DNA of 64,000 nucleotides, taken from contig NZ_QJJU01000003.1 of the NCBI RefSeq assembly GCF_003201655.1, positions 124,001 through 188,000 on the forward strand, read 5' to 3'. Of this stretch, positions 27,732 through 35,956 are shown piece by piece. The position numbers and the translations under genes are program-made. Source of the DNA: Mycolicibacterium moriokaense. Lineage in GTDB: Bacteria > Actinomycetota > Actinomycetes > Mycobacteriales > Mycobacteriaceae. Each line of letters opens with the position of its first letter. The stretch's first letter is position 1. The notes under the pieces were generated by a model. It had not been told where the DNA came from and ran no database searches. It was given only the letters and a program-made list of their open reading frames with translations.

Positions 27732-28538
27732 ATGGGCAAAGTACATCGGATCGTTCTGTTGACCCTGGGCTGGGAGGAGCTGCCGAAGTCCGTTTCGGTC
27801 TACGGCGCTCCGCCCGAGGAGAGGATGCGGGAGCCGGTGCCAGGGGTGCTTTTGCAGACCGACGGCGGCTGGGTGCTGCTCGACACCGGGTTCAACACGG
27901 CGCTGATCCGGGATCCCGCGCTGTACCGGCGGTTCTTCCCGACGGTCGAGTACATCCCGGTACTGCCGGGACCCGGTGAGCCCATTGAACAGTCGCTGCA
28001 CGACATCGGCGTCGACATCGACGACATCCACACCGTCGCGGTGAGCCACCTGCACCACGACCATGCCGGCGGCCTGAAACTGTTCGCGGGCAAGGTGCCT
28101 GTGCACGCGCAGAGACGCGAACTCGAGTACGGGCTGTCCAATCACCCGGAACCCGAGCACAACGCCATCGTCCGCGTCGATTTCGACGACCCGCGCATCG
28201 AGTGGCAGCTGGCGGACGGCGAAGCCGAAATCGCCCCTGGCATCACCGCGGTGCCGACCTACGGACACACTCCTGGACACCAGAGCTTCATCGTCGAACT
28301 CGACGAGTCGGTTGGTGGTGACGGGTTCGTGTTCGCGTTCGACGCCGCCGATCTCACCGAGAACATCGAGCACGAGCTGGCGATCGGCGGCTACATCGGG
28401 GTGACGCCCGAGGAAACCGTTGAACCCATCCGCAAGCTCAAGAGGCTGGCCAAAGAGAAAGGCTACCAACTGATCCCGGGCCACGATCCCCACGTGTGGC
28501 CGGAGCTGACCCGTCACTTCCACGACAGATTCGCGTAG
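27732..28538 (+). CDS. Metallo-beta-lactamase-fold hydrolase, lactonase-like
   Basis: A 268-residue enzyme with the HxHxDH metal motif (His106, His108, Asp110, His111) and a later 'TYGHTPGHQS' His. The arrangement is like N-acyl-homoserine lactonases (AiiA group). Quorum quenching seems unlikely given its place inside the ureide operon. Hydrolysis of a cyclic amide or lactone intermediate is a better guess (inference). The next gene starts at the last base of its TAG stop. Confidence 0.8.
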   Translation: MGKVHRIVLLTLGWEELPKSVSVYGAPPEERMREPVPGVLLQTDGGWVLLDTGFNTALIRDPALYRRFFPTVEYIPVLPGPGEPIEQSLHDIGVDIDDIHTVAVSHLHHDHAGGLKLFAGKVPVHAQRRELEYGLSNHPEPEHNAIVRVDFDDPRIEWQLADGEAEIAPGITAVPTYGHTPGHQSFIVELDESVGGDGFVFAFDAADLTENIEHELAIGGYIGVTPEETVEPIRKLKRLAKEKGYQLIPGHDPHVWPELTRHFHDRFA

Positions 28539-29836
28539 TGGATCTGGCTATCCGGGCCAGCCGGGCGGTGATCGACGGCGAGATCCGGTCGGCGGCGGTG
28601 GCGGTGGCCGACGGCGTGATCCGCGCCGTTGGTCCGATCGATGCGGAATACCCCGCCGCTGAACAGATCCTGCTGCCCGCGGCCACGGTGTTGATGCCGG
28701 GTTTTGTCGACACACATGTGCACATCAACGAGCCGGGCACTGATTGGGAAGGCTTTGTCACTGCGACGGCGGCTGCAGCTGCGGGCGGCATCACCACCCT
28801 CGTCGACATGCCGCTGGATAGTGCTCCGGTGACCACCACTGTCGACGCGCTGAGCAAGAAACAGCAGGCGGCCCAGGGCAACTGCGAGGTCGACGTCTCA
28901 TTCTGGGGCGGCGTCGTCCCCGACAACCTCGGCGAACTCGCCGGGCTGGCAGCCGCGGGCGTTCGGGGCTTCAAATGCTTCCTCACCGATTCGGGCAACG
29001 CCGATTTTCCGCGCCTGAACGCCGACGATTTCCGGAGTGCGGTCGCAATTGTCGCCGCCATGGACGCGGTGCTGCTTGTGCACGCAGAAAGCCACCACGT
29101 CATCGAGGACAGTCCGCCACCGTGCGGCCGCGGCTATGCGTCGTTTCTCTCGTCGCGGCCCGACGCCTCCGAGGAAGATGCCGTTGCGATGGTCATCGAC
29201 GCCGCCTGGGAGACGGGCGCACGCGTGCACGTCGTGCATTTGTCCAGCGCCCGCGTACTGCCGATGCTGGTCGAGGCCAAGCGGGCAGGGGTGCGTATCA
29301 CCGCCGAGACGTGCCCGCACTATCTGACCTTCACTGCCGAAGAAATTCCCGACGGCGCAACGCAGTTCGCGGCGTGCCCGCCCATCCGCGACAGGGACAA
29401 TCGCGGCTTGCTGTGGCAGGGGCTGGCCGACGGCACGCTGGACATGATCGTGTCCGACCACTCGCCCTGCGCGCCGTCGATGAAGGCCGACGGCGACTTC
29501 GGCCGCGTCTTCGGCGGGATCAGTTCCCTCGAAGTCGGGCCGCGGGCCGTGTGGACAGTCGCTGCCCAGCGCGGGTTCGGACTAGTGGAGTTGTGCCAGT
29601 GGATGTCCGAACGGCCCGCGGCCCTCGCGGGCCTCGGCGACAGGGGACGGATAGCCGTCGGTCAGCGGGCTGATCTGTGCGTGTTCGATCCGGACGGTCA
29701 GCACACCGTGCACGCCCACGCGCTGCGACATCGACACGCGGTCACGCCCTATGACGGCGTCGCGCTGCGTGGTTCGGTGGAGCAGACCTGGCTGGCGGGC
29801 CGCCGCATCTACGAGCGGGTGGGTGCCCCCGCATGA
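28538..29836 (+). CDS. allB: Allantoinase
   Basis: A 432-residue cyclic amidohydrolase opening the hydantoin ring of allantoin to allantoate. Metal ligands are visible: His60 and His62 ('DTHVHINEPG'), carbamylated Lys146 ('GFKCFLTDSG'), His182 ('VHAES'), His234 and Asp307 ('SDHSPC'). The 'ETCPHYLTF' stretch is also typical. The GKCF-like lysine context favours allantoinase over dihydropyrimidinase. The GTG start shares one base with the upstream TAG. A longer frame from 28496 lies in the previous gene. Allantoicase two genes downstream supports the call. Confidence 0.9.
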   Translation: MDLAIRASRAVIDGEIRSAAVAVADGVIRAVGPIDAEYPAAEQILLPAATVLMPGFVDTHVHINEPGTDWEGFVTATAAAAAGGITTLVDMPLDSAPVTTTVDALSKKQQAAQGNCEVDVSFWGGVVPDNLGELAGLAAAGVRGFKCFLTDSGNADFPRLNADDFRSAVAIVAAMDAVLLVHAESHHVIEDSPPPCGRGYASFLSSRPDASEEDAVAMVIDAAWETGARVHVVHLSSARVLPMLVEAKRAGVRITAETCPHYLTFTAEEIPDGATQFAACPPIRDRDNRGLLWQGLADGTLDMIVSDHSPCAPSMKADGDFGRVFGGISSLEVGPRAVWTVAAQRGFGLVELCQWMSERPAALAGLGDRGRIAVGQRADLCVFDPDGQHTVHAHALRHRHAVTPYDGVALRGSVEQTWLAGRRIYERVGAPA

Positions 29837-30585
29837 GACTCTTGATCTTGAACCCGAACACGTCAGACTCGATGACCGCCGAGATCGCCACGGCCGCACG
29901 TACCGTCGCCGCCGAGGGCACCGAGATCGTCGCGCGCAGTCCGCGGTTCGGGGCGACGGCGATCGACTCGGCCGCCGAAAGCTACCTGTCCGCGGTGGGT
30001 GTGATGGACCTCGCCGCAGCGATGCTCGCCGCGGGCGAATTTGATTATGATGCAGTGATTCTGGCCGGGTTCGGTGAGCACGGTAAGGACGCGCTGCAGG
30101 AGATGCTGACCGTGCCGGTGCTGGACATCGCCGAAGCCGCCGCCCACGTCGCACATCTGCTCGGACGGCGCTTTTCCGTGATCACCACGTTGGCCCGCTC
30201 CATACCGCCCATCCAGGACAGGTTGCTGCTCGCCGGCCTCGATGCGCACTGCGCGTCGGTGCGGGCTTGCGGGCTCGGCACCGCGGAGGTTGACGCCGAC
30301 CCGGCGGGAGCCGTGCAGGCGATCGTCGACGAGGCGGCCAAGGCGGTCGCCGAGGACGGCGCCGACGTGATCTGCCTCGGGTGCGCAGGGATGGCCGGTG
30401 TCACCGGGGCGATCACCGCCAAACTTGGGGTGCCCGCCGTCGACGGTGTAGCCGCGGCCGTGGCGTTGGCCCAGGCACTGGTCGGGCTCGGCATGAGCAC
30501 CAGCAAGGCAGGCGTGCTCGCTGCGGGGCCGGACAACCCGCGCTGCCACTGGCCGCTGTCGACGTCGTTGGGGCTCGACCCATGA
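29833..30585 (+). CDS. Hydantoin/allantoin racemase-like protein (Asp/Glu racemase family)
   Basis: A 250-residue protein of the hydantoin-racemase family, which interconverts enantiomers with two cysteines. The second cysteine is present (Cys184 in 'CLGCAGM'). At the first position, however, the sequence reads 'LAGFGEHG' with Gly79 where active homologues usually have Cys (ACFGDPG-type). It may use a one-base mechanism, have a different reaction, or be inactive. It is coupled by ATGA to both neighbours, allantoinase and allantoicase. Confidence 0.75.
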   Translation: MRLLILNPNTSDSMTAEIATAARTVAAEGTEIVARSPRFGATAIDSAAESYLSAVGVMDLAAAMLAAGEFDYDAVILAGFGEHGKDALQEMLTVPVLDIAEAAAHVAHLLGRRFSVITTLARSIPPIQDRLLLAGLDAHCASVRACGLGTAEVDADPAGAVQAIVDEAAKAVAEDGADVICLGCAGMAGVTGAITAKLGVPAVDGVAAAVALAQALVGLGMSTSKAGVLAAGPDNPRCHWPLSTSLGLDP

Positions 30586-31586
30586 ACGTCGATCTGGCGT
30601 CGCGGGCGTTCGGCGGGAGCGTCGTCGCCGCAAGCGATGAATCGTTCGGTGTGAAGGAACGTTTGATCGAGCCCGCCGAACCGGCTTTCGTGCCAGGCAC
30701 GTACGACGACCGCGGTGAGGTCGTCGACGGCTGGGAAACCCGCCGACACGCCGATGGCGACTGGGCGATCGTTCGGCTCGGCGTTGGCGGCAGGCTGCGC
30801 GCGATCGACGTCGACACCCGCTTCTTCTCCGGCAATCAGCCGACGGGCTGCCGCGTCGACGCTTGCGTCCTTCCAACCGTCGCCGACCCGACCGCAGATT
30901 CTGTGCAGTGGACGACGATCGTCGATACCGTCGCGCTGAAACCCGACTCCCACAACGTCTTTAACGTCGATGATCCTCGCCGCTATACGCATGTGCGGCT
31001 GCAGCTGGAATCCGACGGGGGAGTCGCGCGGTTGCGGGCCTATGGCGACGTCATCCCGGACCCCGCGCTATGGGACGACGTCACTGTCGAGATGTCAGGC
31101 GTCGAGCAGGGTGGTCGCGTCGAATGGTCCAGCGACAGCTTCTATTCCGACGCCCACGTGCTGATCGCGGCCGACCGGCCACGCAACATGGGCGACGGGT
31201 GGGAGACCAGGCGGCGCCGCGATATCGGCCCCGACACCCACGACGCGGTGATGATCTCGTTTGCCGTGCCCGCCGATCTGCTGCGCGTCGAGATCGACAC
31301 CAGCCGCTTCGTGTTCAACGCCTCACCGGAGGTTGCGGTGCTTGGCAGCCGCGCGCGTCCTTGCGGGGAACACGGCTGGGCGCTGGTGCCGTTCGACGTC
31401 GAAGTGCTTGGCCGCACCCGCATCGCACCCGATGCGAGGCAGGTCTTCGTCGTCGACGCCACGGACATCACCGCCGTTCGGGTGCAGGCCTATCCCGACG
31501 GAGGCATTGCTCGCGTGCGGGCCTTCGGGCGCCCGACCGAACACGGCAGCGCCCTGCTGCAGTCAAATTGGGAGGCGTCAGCATGA
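30582..31586 (+). CDS. alc: Allantoicase
   Basis: A 334-residue enzyme splitting allantoate to ureidoglycolate and urea. It shows the duplicated allantoicase architecture: 'VDGWETRRHADGDW' near 47-60 and 'GDGWETRRRRDIGPD' near 204-218, each beginning a jelly-roll-like repeat. Start ATG 30582 overlaps the racemase stop (ATGA). With allantoinase this gives two consecutive steps of ureide breakdown. No uricase, OHCU decarboxylase or urease genes occur in the window. Confidence 0.9.
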   Translation: MNVDLASRAFGGSVVAASDESFGVKERLIEPAEPAFVPGTYDDRGEVVDGWETRRHADGDWAIVRLGVGGRLRAIDVDTRFFSGNQPTGCRVDACVLPTVADPTADSVQWTTIVDTVALKPDSHNVFNVDDPRRYTHVRLQLESDGGVARLRAYGDVIPDPALWDDVTVEMSGVEQGGRVEWSSDSFYSDAHVLIAADRPRNMGDGWETRRRRDIGPDTHDAVMISFAVPADLLRVEIDTSRFVFNASPEVAVLGSRARPCGEHGWALVPFDVEVLGRTRIAPDARQVFVVDATDITAVRVQAYPDGGIARVRAFGRPTEHGSALLQSNWEASA

Positions 31587-32104
31587 CGGGCACAGTGCTG
31601 ATGACCGAATGCAGCGGACTGTGGCGGCGAACTGTGCTCATCGGCAGCGACGGATCACACGACACCAGCACCGGCGTGGCATGGCTGCAAGGCATCACCG
31701 CGTATGCGGACACCAGGGGCTTCGCCGGTCGACTCAGCCAGCACGACGACGTCTTCGAGTGGCAGCGGCTCGTCGACATTCAGCCACCGGGCCCCTTCCC
31801 GGACGCGGGGCGGATGCGCTGGGAGGCGGACGTGCTCGTCGAAGTCGGCGTGCACGAGGACTACGTCGAGCATTGGGTGCGCGACAACGGCCCGGCCCCG
31901 CCGTGCGGTGCGCTGTTCCTTGAAAGCGCGATCCTGCTGCGCGCCGGTGCGCAGTTCGCTTGGGCGGACCTGCGCGGTGTTGCGCTTGGTGTGGTCGGCG
32001 ATCCGCAGTGGACCGCGCTCAATCCGCACATGAACGGTAATGACCTAATGGCCAACGGCGGCCGATGGAGCATCGAGGACAGTGAAGGAGAGGTAAATCT
32101 ATGA
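31583..32104 (+). CDS. Uncharacterised protein within ureide operon
   Basis: A 173-residue soluble protein that I cannot assign. It is beta-rich and Trp-rich. Notable stretches are 'CSGLWRRTVLIGSDGSHDTS' (7-26), 'VAWLQGITAYADTRGFAG' (29-46) and 'ALFLESAILLRAGAQFAWAD' (about 111-130), giving a calycin-like impression. No signal peptide. ATGA overlaps on both sides tie its synthesis to allantoicase and the dioxygenase, so a role in the same pathway is likely. A remote similarity to HRI1-like proteins crossed my mind but is unproven. Confidence 0.7.
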   Translation: MTGTVLMTECSGLWRRTVLIGSDGSHDTSTGVAWLQGITAYADTRGFAGRLSQHDDVFEWQRLVDIQPPGPFPDAGRMRWEADVLVEVGVHEDYVEHWVRDNGPAPPCGALFLESAILLRAGAQFAWADLRGVALGVVGDPQWTALNPHMNGNDLMANGGRWSIEDSEGEVNL

Positions 32105-33138
32105 GTGGCGCAACGTCATTCACATCGGTGCCGATCGTCGACATCGGCGGGCTGCACTCGCCGGACCGCGCGCAACGCGAACAGGTGGCCGCCGATATCG
32201 GCAAGGCCGCGCGCGAGATCGGATTCTTCTACGTCAGTGGGACGGGCATCGACGACGAGCTGTTCGAGCGCATGCTGGCCGCGACGAAGGAATTCTTCGC
32301 GCTCCCGCTCGACGAGAAGATGCGCTCCTACATCGGGCTGTCCAAGTGCCACCGCGGCTATGTGCCCGCAGGCGAGGAAGGCCTTGCGACAGGAATGCCG
32401 GAAATGAAGGAGGCGTTCGACACCGCGCTGGACCTGCCCGCCGACGACCCCGACCATCTGGCGGGCAACCCTATGCTTGGCCCGAACGTATGGCCCGATC
32501 TGCCGGGTTTCGCCGACGTGGTGACCGCCTACTACGACGCCGTGCTCGACGTTGGCAACCAGCTGCTGTGGGCGTTCGCGGTGGCGCTCGGTGAGGATCC
32601 CGACACGTTTTCGCAGCACGCCACCAAGACGCCGAGCCAGTTGCGGCTCATCCACTACCCGTACAACCCCGACGTCGTGGACGGCGAGGGCATCGGCGCG
32701 CACACCGACTACGAGTGCTTCACGCTGCTCAAGCCGACGGCGCCGGGTCTTGAGGTGATGAACGGTGCAGGCGAGTGGATCGACGTGCCGCCTGTGCCAG
32801 GCACCTTCGTCGTCAACATCGGCGACATGCTGGAACTGTGGACCAACGGCGAATTCGTCGCAACCAGCCACCGGGTGCGCAAGGTCGCCGAGGAGCGGTA
32901 CTCGTTCCCGTTGTTCTTCAACGTGGACTACCACACCGAGGTGAAACCACTGCCGCAGTTCGTATCTCGCGGCAGCAAGTCTCGGCCTACGCTGCGGGCC
33001 GGCGAGCACCTGTTCGCTCAGACCGCACAGACCTTCGCCTATCTGCGCAACCGCGTGGAATCCGGTGACCTGGTTCTGCCGGACGGCTCGCTGGGCGTCG
33101 GTCAGTTCGGACAGCAAGCGCTGCAAAACCGGAACTAG
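32101..33138 (+). CDS. 2-oxoglutarate/Fe(II)-type oxygenase, IPNS-like
   Basis: A 345-residue member of the isopenicillin-N-synthase-like superfamily. The iron triad is His201 and Asp203 ('GAHTDYECFTLL') and His257 ('TSHRVR'). The 2-oxoglutarate anchor 'RYSFP' (Arg266, Ser268) and N-terminal domain ('IGFFYVSG') are standard. It would oxidise a small molecule. A dioxygenase is not part of the textbook allantoin route, so this last gene of the coupled operon points to a modified substrate. Confidence 0.88.
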   Translation: MSGATSFTSVPIVDIGGLHSPDRAQREQVAADIGKAAREIGFFYVSGTGIDDELFERMLAATKEFFALPLDEKMRSYIGLSKCHRGYVPAGEEGLATGMPEMKEAFDTALDLPADDPDHLAGNPMLGPNVWPDLPGFADVVTAYYDAVLDVGNQLLWAFAVALGEDPDTFSQHATKTPSQLRLIHYPYNPDVVDGEGIGAHTDYECFTLLKPTAPGLEVMNGAGEWIDVPPVPGTFVVNIGDMLELWTNGEFVATSHRVRKVAEERYSFPLFFNVDYHTEVKPLPQFVSRGSKSRPTLRAGEHLFAQTAQTFAYLRNRVESGDLVLPDGSLGVGQFGQQALQNRN

Positions 33139-33158
33139 TCTTCGGTAGGTTCAGCCAT

Positions 33159-34178
33159 GTGCCTGAGCTGACGAACCGCCAGATCTTACTGCGTCGCCGC
33201 CCGACCGGGCTTGTCCAGCCCGACGACACCGAGCTGGTGACGACCCCGGCGCCCGAGCCCGCCGAGGGTGAGGCGCTGCTGCGCACCACCTACGTGGGAC
33301 TCGACGCCGCCGTCCGCACATGGCTCGACGGCCAGCCCGGCTACCTTCCGCCGGTGGAGCTTGGCGACATCATCAGGGCGGCGGGTATCGGCGAGGTGGT
33401 GGCGTCGCGCTGCGACGCGTTTGCCGTCGGCGACGTGGTCACCACGCTGACGAACTTTCAGGAGTACGTGATCATCCGTGACGACGTGTTCAGCACGCCC
33501 ATTCCAGGGGAGACCGACCAGCTGGCGATCATGTCGGTCTATGGCCCGACCGGTGCGACCGCTTACTTCGGAATGACCGACATCGGCAGGCCCCAGCCCG
33601 GGGAGACCGTGGTGGTGTCGGCCGCGGCGGGCGCCACCGGATCGGTTGCCGGACAGATCGCCAAGATCGCTGGCGCCAGGGTGGTTGGCATCGCGGGCGG
33701 CCCGCACAAGTGCAAGGCCGTGGTCGAGGACTTCGGGTTCGACGCGTGCATCGACTACAAGGAGGCCGACCTGCGGGCCGCGCTCAAGGAACACTGCCCA
33801 AAGGGGGTGAACGTCTACTTCGACAACGTAGGCGGGCCGATCCTCGACGCGGTGCTTGGCCGACTGGCTCCCAAGGCCCGCGTGGTTCTCTGTGGCGTCA
33901 TCTCCAGCTACCTGACCGGCGAACACCCGGGCCCCGCCAACTACGTCAACCTCCTGGCAAGGACCGCGCTCATGCAGGGGTTCAATGCGCTGGACGAATG
34001 GGGCCGCTTCGACGAGGCTTTCGCCTCGCTTCGCCAGTGGGAGGCCGACGGAAAACTCGTCCACCGCCAGACCATCTTCGAGGGCATCGAGTCGTGCGTC
34101 GACGCCCTCAACGGGTTGTTCACCGGTGCCAACATCGGCAAGACGCTGGTCAAGGTCAGCGAACCGACGCCTGCCTGA
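33159..34178 (+). CDS. Zinc-less NADP-dependent reductase (MDR family, CurA-like)
   Basis: A 339-residue medium-chain reductase without catalytic zinc ligands. It resembles leukotriene-B4 dehydrogenase/curcumin reductase enzymes that reduce enone double bonds. The nucleotide-binding 'VVSAAAGATGSVAGQIAK' lies near 151-168 and 'DVYFDNVGG'-type strand near 220-230. The start is GTG 33159, 20 bp after the ureide operon, so it may be read through from it. The Nudix gene follows by TGATG overlap. Confidence 0.87.
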   Translation: MPELTNRQILLRRRPTGLVQPDDTELVTTPAPEPAEGEALLRTTYVGLDAAVRTWLDGQPGYLPPVELGDIIRAAGIGEVVASRCDAFAVGDVVTTLTNFQEYVIIRDDVFSTPIPGETDQLAIMSVYGPTGATAYFGMTDIGRPQPGETVVVSAAAGATGSVAGQIAKIAGARVVGIAGGPHKCKAVVEDFGFDACIDYKEADLRAALKEHCPKGVNVYFDNVGGPILDAVLGRLAPKARVVLCGVISSYLTGEHPGPANYVNLLARTALMQGFNALDEWGRFDEAFASLRQWEADGKLVHRQTIFEGIESCVDALNGLFTGANIGKTLVKVSEPTPA

Positions 34179-34663
34179 TGCCGAAGCTGAGCGCGGCCCT
34201 GCTGCTGTACCGGGTCATCGACGGCGGCGTCGAAGTGCTGATCGGACATCCCGGCGGACCGTTCTGGGCACGGAAAGACGAAGGGGCGTGGTCGATTCCG
34301 AAGGGTGAGTACGTCGAAGGCGAAGACCCGTGGTCCGCTGCACAACGGGAATTCCTCGAGGAAGTCGGCAAGGAACCGCCTGCCGGGCCGCGTATCGACT
34401 TCGCGCCGCTGCGCCAGCCGAGCGGCAAGGTCATCACCGCGTTCGCCGTCCGCGGCGACCTGGACCTCGAGGGCGCCGTCAGCAACACATTCGCGCTGGA
34501 GTGGCCGAAGGGTTCGGGCAATATCCGCGAGTACCCCGAAATCGATCGCGTCGGTTGGTTTTCCGTCGCCGAGGCCACGACGAAACTGGTGAAGGGTCAG
34601 CGGCCGCTGCTGGACAGACTCACGACCGCCCTCGAAGGCGGCGAACCGGGCGCATCTCGATAG
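34178..34663 (+). CDS. Nudix hydrolase
   Basis: A 161-residue Nudix protein. The box is visible as 'GEYVEGEDPWSAAQREFLEE' (about 45-64) followed by VG, with Arg-Glu-x-x-Glu-Glu metal ligands. The surroundings ('FWARKDEGAWSIPKGEY') match the mycobacterial subgroup that hydrolyses nucleoside-diphosphate-linked substrates. Substrate unknown. It starts on the stop of the reductase. The last 44 bp overlap the end of the convergent NTF2-like gene. Confidence 0.87.
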   Translation: MPKLSAALLLYRVIDGGVEVLIGHPGGPFWARKDEGAWSIPKGEYVEGEDPWSAAQREFLEEVGKEPPAGPRIDFAPLRQPSGKVITAFAVRGDLDLEGAVSNTFALEWPKGSGNIREYPEIDRVGWFSVAEATTKLVKGQRPLLDRLTTALEGGEPGASR

Positions 34664-35084
34664 CGTTGATGGTCAGCGCGCGGCCGTGGATGCGCCACCC
34701 GGTCCGCGTGCGCATGTACTCGTCGTCGTAACGCAGATGCCAGACCAAGTCGGTGATCTTTCCGTCGCTCTCGGACCAGTGGTGGGCGACACAGGTAATG
34801 CGGCCAAGCGCGTAGTTGCTGTCGTCGCCGGCCGCGTACACCTCACCGACGATGGCGTGCTCCGTTCGAGTCACACCTGCCAGCGCTGCCATCGCTTGGC
34901 GCACTCCTTCGTGCCCATGATTGCGCAGCACCGGCTCCAGCGATCGGGGTGGGTCAGGCAGCCGCAGTTCTGCGGTGTCGGTGAATAACTCGACCACGTC
35001 GTCGAATCGCCGGTCGTCGACGGCCGATGCGTACAGGTGAACAAGGTCGCTGAGCGCGAGCCGATCGAAAGCGTTGAGCCTCAC
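34620..35084 (-). CDS. NTF2/SnoaL-like protein
   Basis: A 154-residue NTF2-like domain protein: 'LSDLVHLYASAVDDRRFDDV' (about 11-30), 'HEGVRQAMAAL', and a strand-rich C-terminus with 'DEYMRTRTGWRIHGRAL'. GTG 35084 overlaps the F420-type gene stop as GTGA and is preferred over the longer ATG at 35111. Ligand unknown. It is the last gene of a kinase/oxidoreductase/NTF2 operon, and its 3' end overlaps the Nudix gene. Confidence 0.68.
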   Translation of the reverse strand: MRLNAFDRLALSDLVHLYASAVDDRRFDDVVELFTDTAELRLPDPPRSLEPVLRNHGHEGVRQAMAALAGVTRTEHAIVGEVYAAGDDSNYALGRITCVAHHWSESDGKITDLVWHLRYDDEYMRTRTGWRIHGRALTINAIEMRPVRRLRGRS

Positions 35085-35956
35085 GGTGTCAGCGCCAGCC
35101 GTTGCGCGCATGTCGACAGCAGGTCACATGCTTCGTCGATGTCGGCGACGGGCGGCATGGCCAGCACGACCCTGACGGCGCCCATCGCTGCGAGTTTGTC
35201 GGCACGTTCGCCGTCGATCTTGGTGACCAGATGGCCAAGCGACAGCTCGAGCACATCGGGGTCGCGGCCGGCTTTGCCCGCCTCGTCGCGCATTATCGCG
35301 ATCAGCTCGGTCAACGCCGAACCGCCGACGCCGAGCGGCTGAAAGCCGTCACCAAGCCGGCCTGCCCTGCGGGCAGCGGCGCCGCTGTGCCCGCCGATGT
35401 GGATGGGAACCCGTCCGGCCGGCTTCGGATAGCAAGCGGCGTGGTCGAATTCGAAGAACTCGCCGGAATAACTCGCGCCGTCGGGCCGGTCCTCCCACAA
35501 CAGCCTCATCACCCCGATTTGTTCGTCCGCGCGGCGCCCGCGGCTGGCGAACTCAGCGCCACACGCCTCGATTTCCTCCTTGAGCCAGCCCATTCCCACG
35601 CAGAGCCGAACCCTGCCGCCCGACAACGCGTCCACGGTGGCCACCCGTTTGGCCAACCCCACAGGATGGTGGTTGGGCAATACCAGCACACCGGTGGCCA
35701 GCCCGAGCCGATCGGTCTGCGCTGCGATAAACGCCAGCAGGTCAAGGGGATCGGGCACGGGGCAGTCTGCGGGCAACTCCACCCGTCCGGATGAGTCATA
35801 GGGGTAGACGCTGCTGTACTCGGTCATCAGCACCGTGTGTTCGACGGCGACGATCGACTCGAAACCACACGCTTCGACGTGCCGCGCGAAGGCAGACATC
35901 CATCCGGGGTCGGCGGTGACCCCCGCGGCGACCGGCGCTATGACGGCGAATTTCAC
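35081..35956 (-). CDS. F420-dependent LLM-class oxidoreductase
   Basis: A 291-residue luciferase-like enzyme that in mycobacteria normally uses coenzyme F420. The TIM-barrel phrases '[20 protein letters not shown]' (near 87-106), '[16 protein letters not shown]' and '[20 protein letters not shown]' are typical. GTG 35956 overlaps the kinase stop (GTGA). The longer frame upstream is the kinase gene. Its coupling to a Ser/Thr kinase is unusual. Confidence 0.85.
   Translation of the reverse strand: MKFAVIAPVAAGVTADPGWMSAFARHVEACGFESIVAVEHTVLMTEYSSVYPYDSSGRVELPADCPVPDPLDLLAFIAAQTDRLGLATGVLVLPNHHPVGLAKRVATVDALSGGRVRLCVGMGWLKEEIEACGAEFASRGRRADEQIGVMRLLWEDRPDGASYSGEFFEFDHAACYPKPAGRVPIHIGGHSGAAARRAGRLGDGFQPLGVGGSALTELIAIMRDEAGKAGRDPDVLELSLGHLVTKIDGERADKLAAMGAVRVVLAMPPVADIDEACDLLSTCAQRLALTP

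Noticed and set aside
27732..28538. Quorum-quenching AHL lactonase
   Set aside because: The fold fits, but the gene is inside a ureide operon and mycobacteria are not known for AHL signalling, so the specific function was not assigned.
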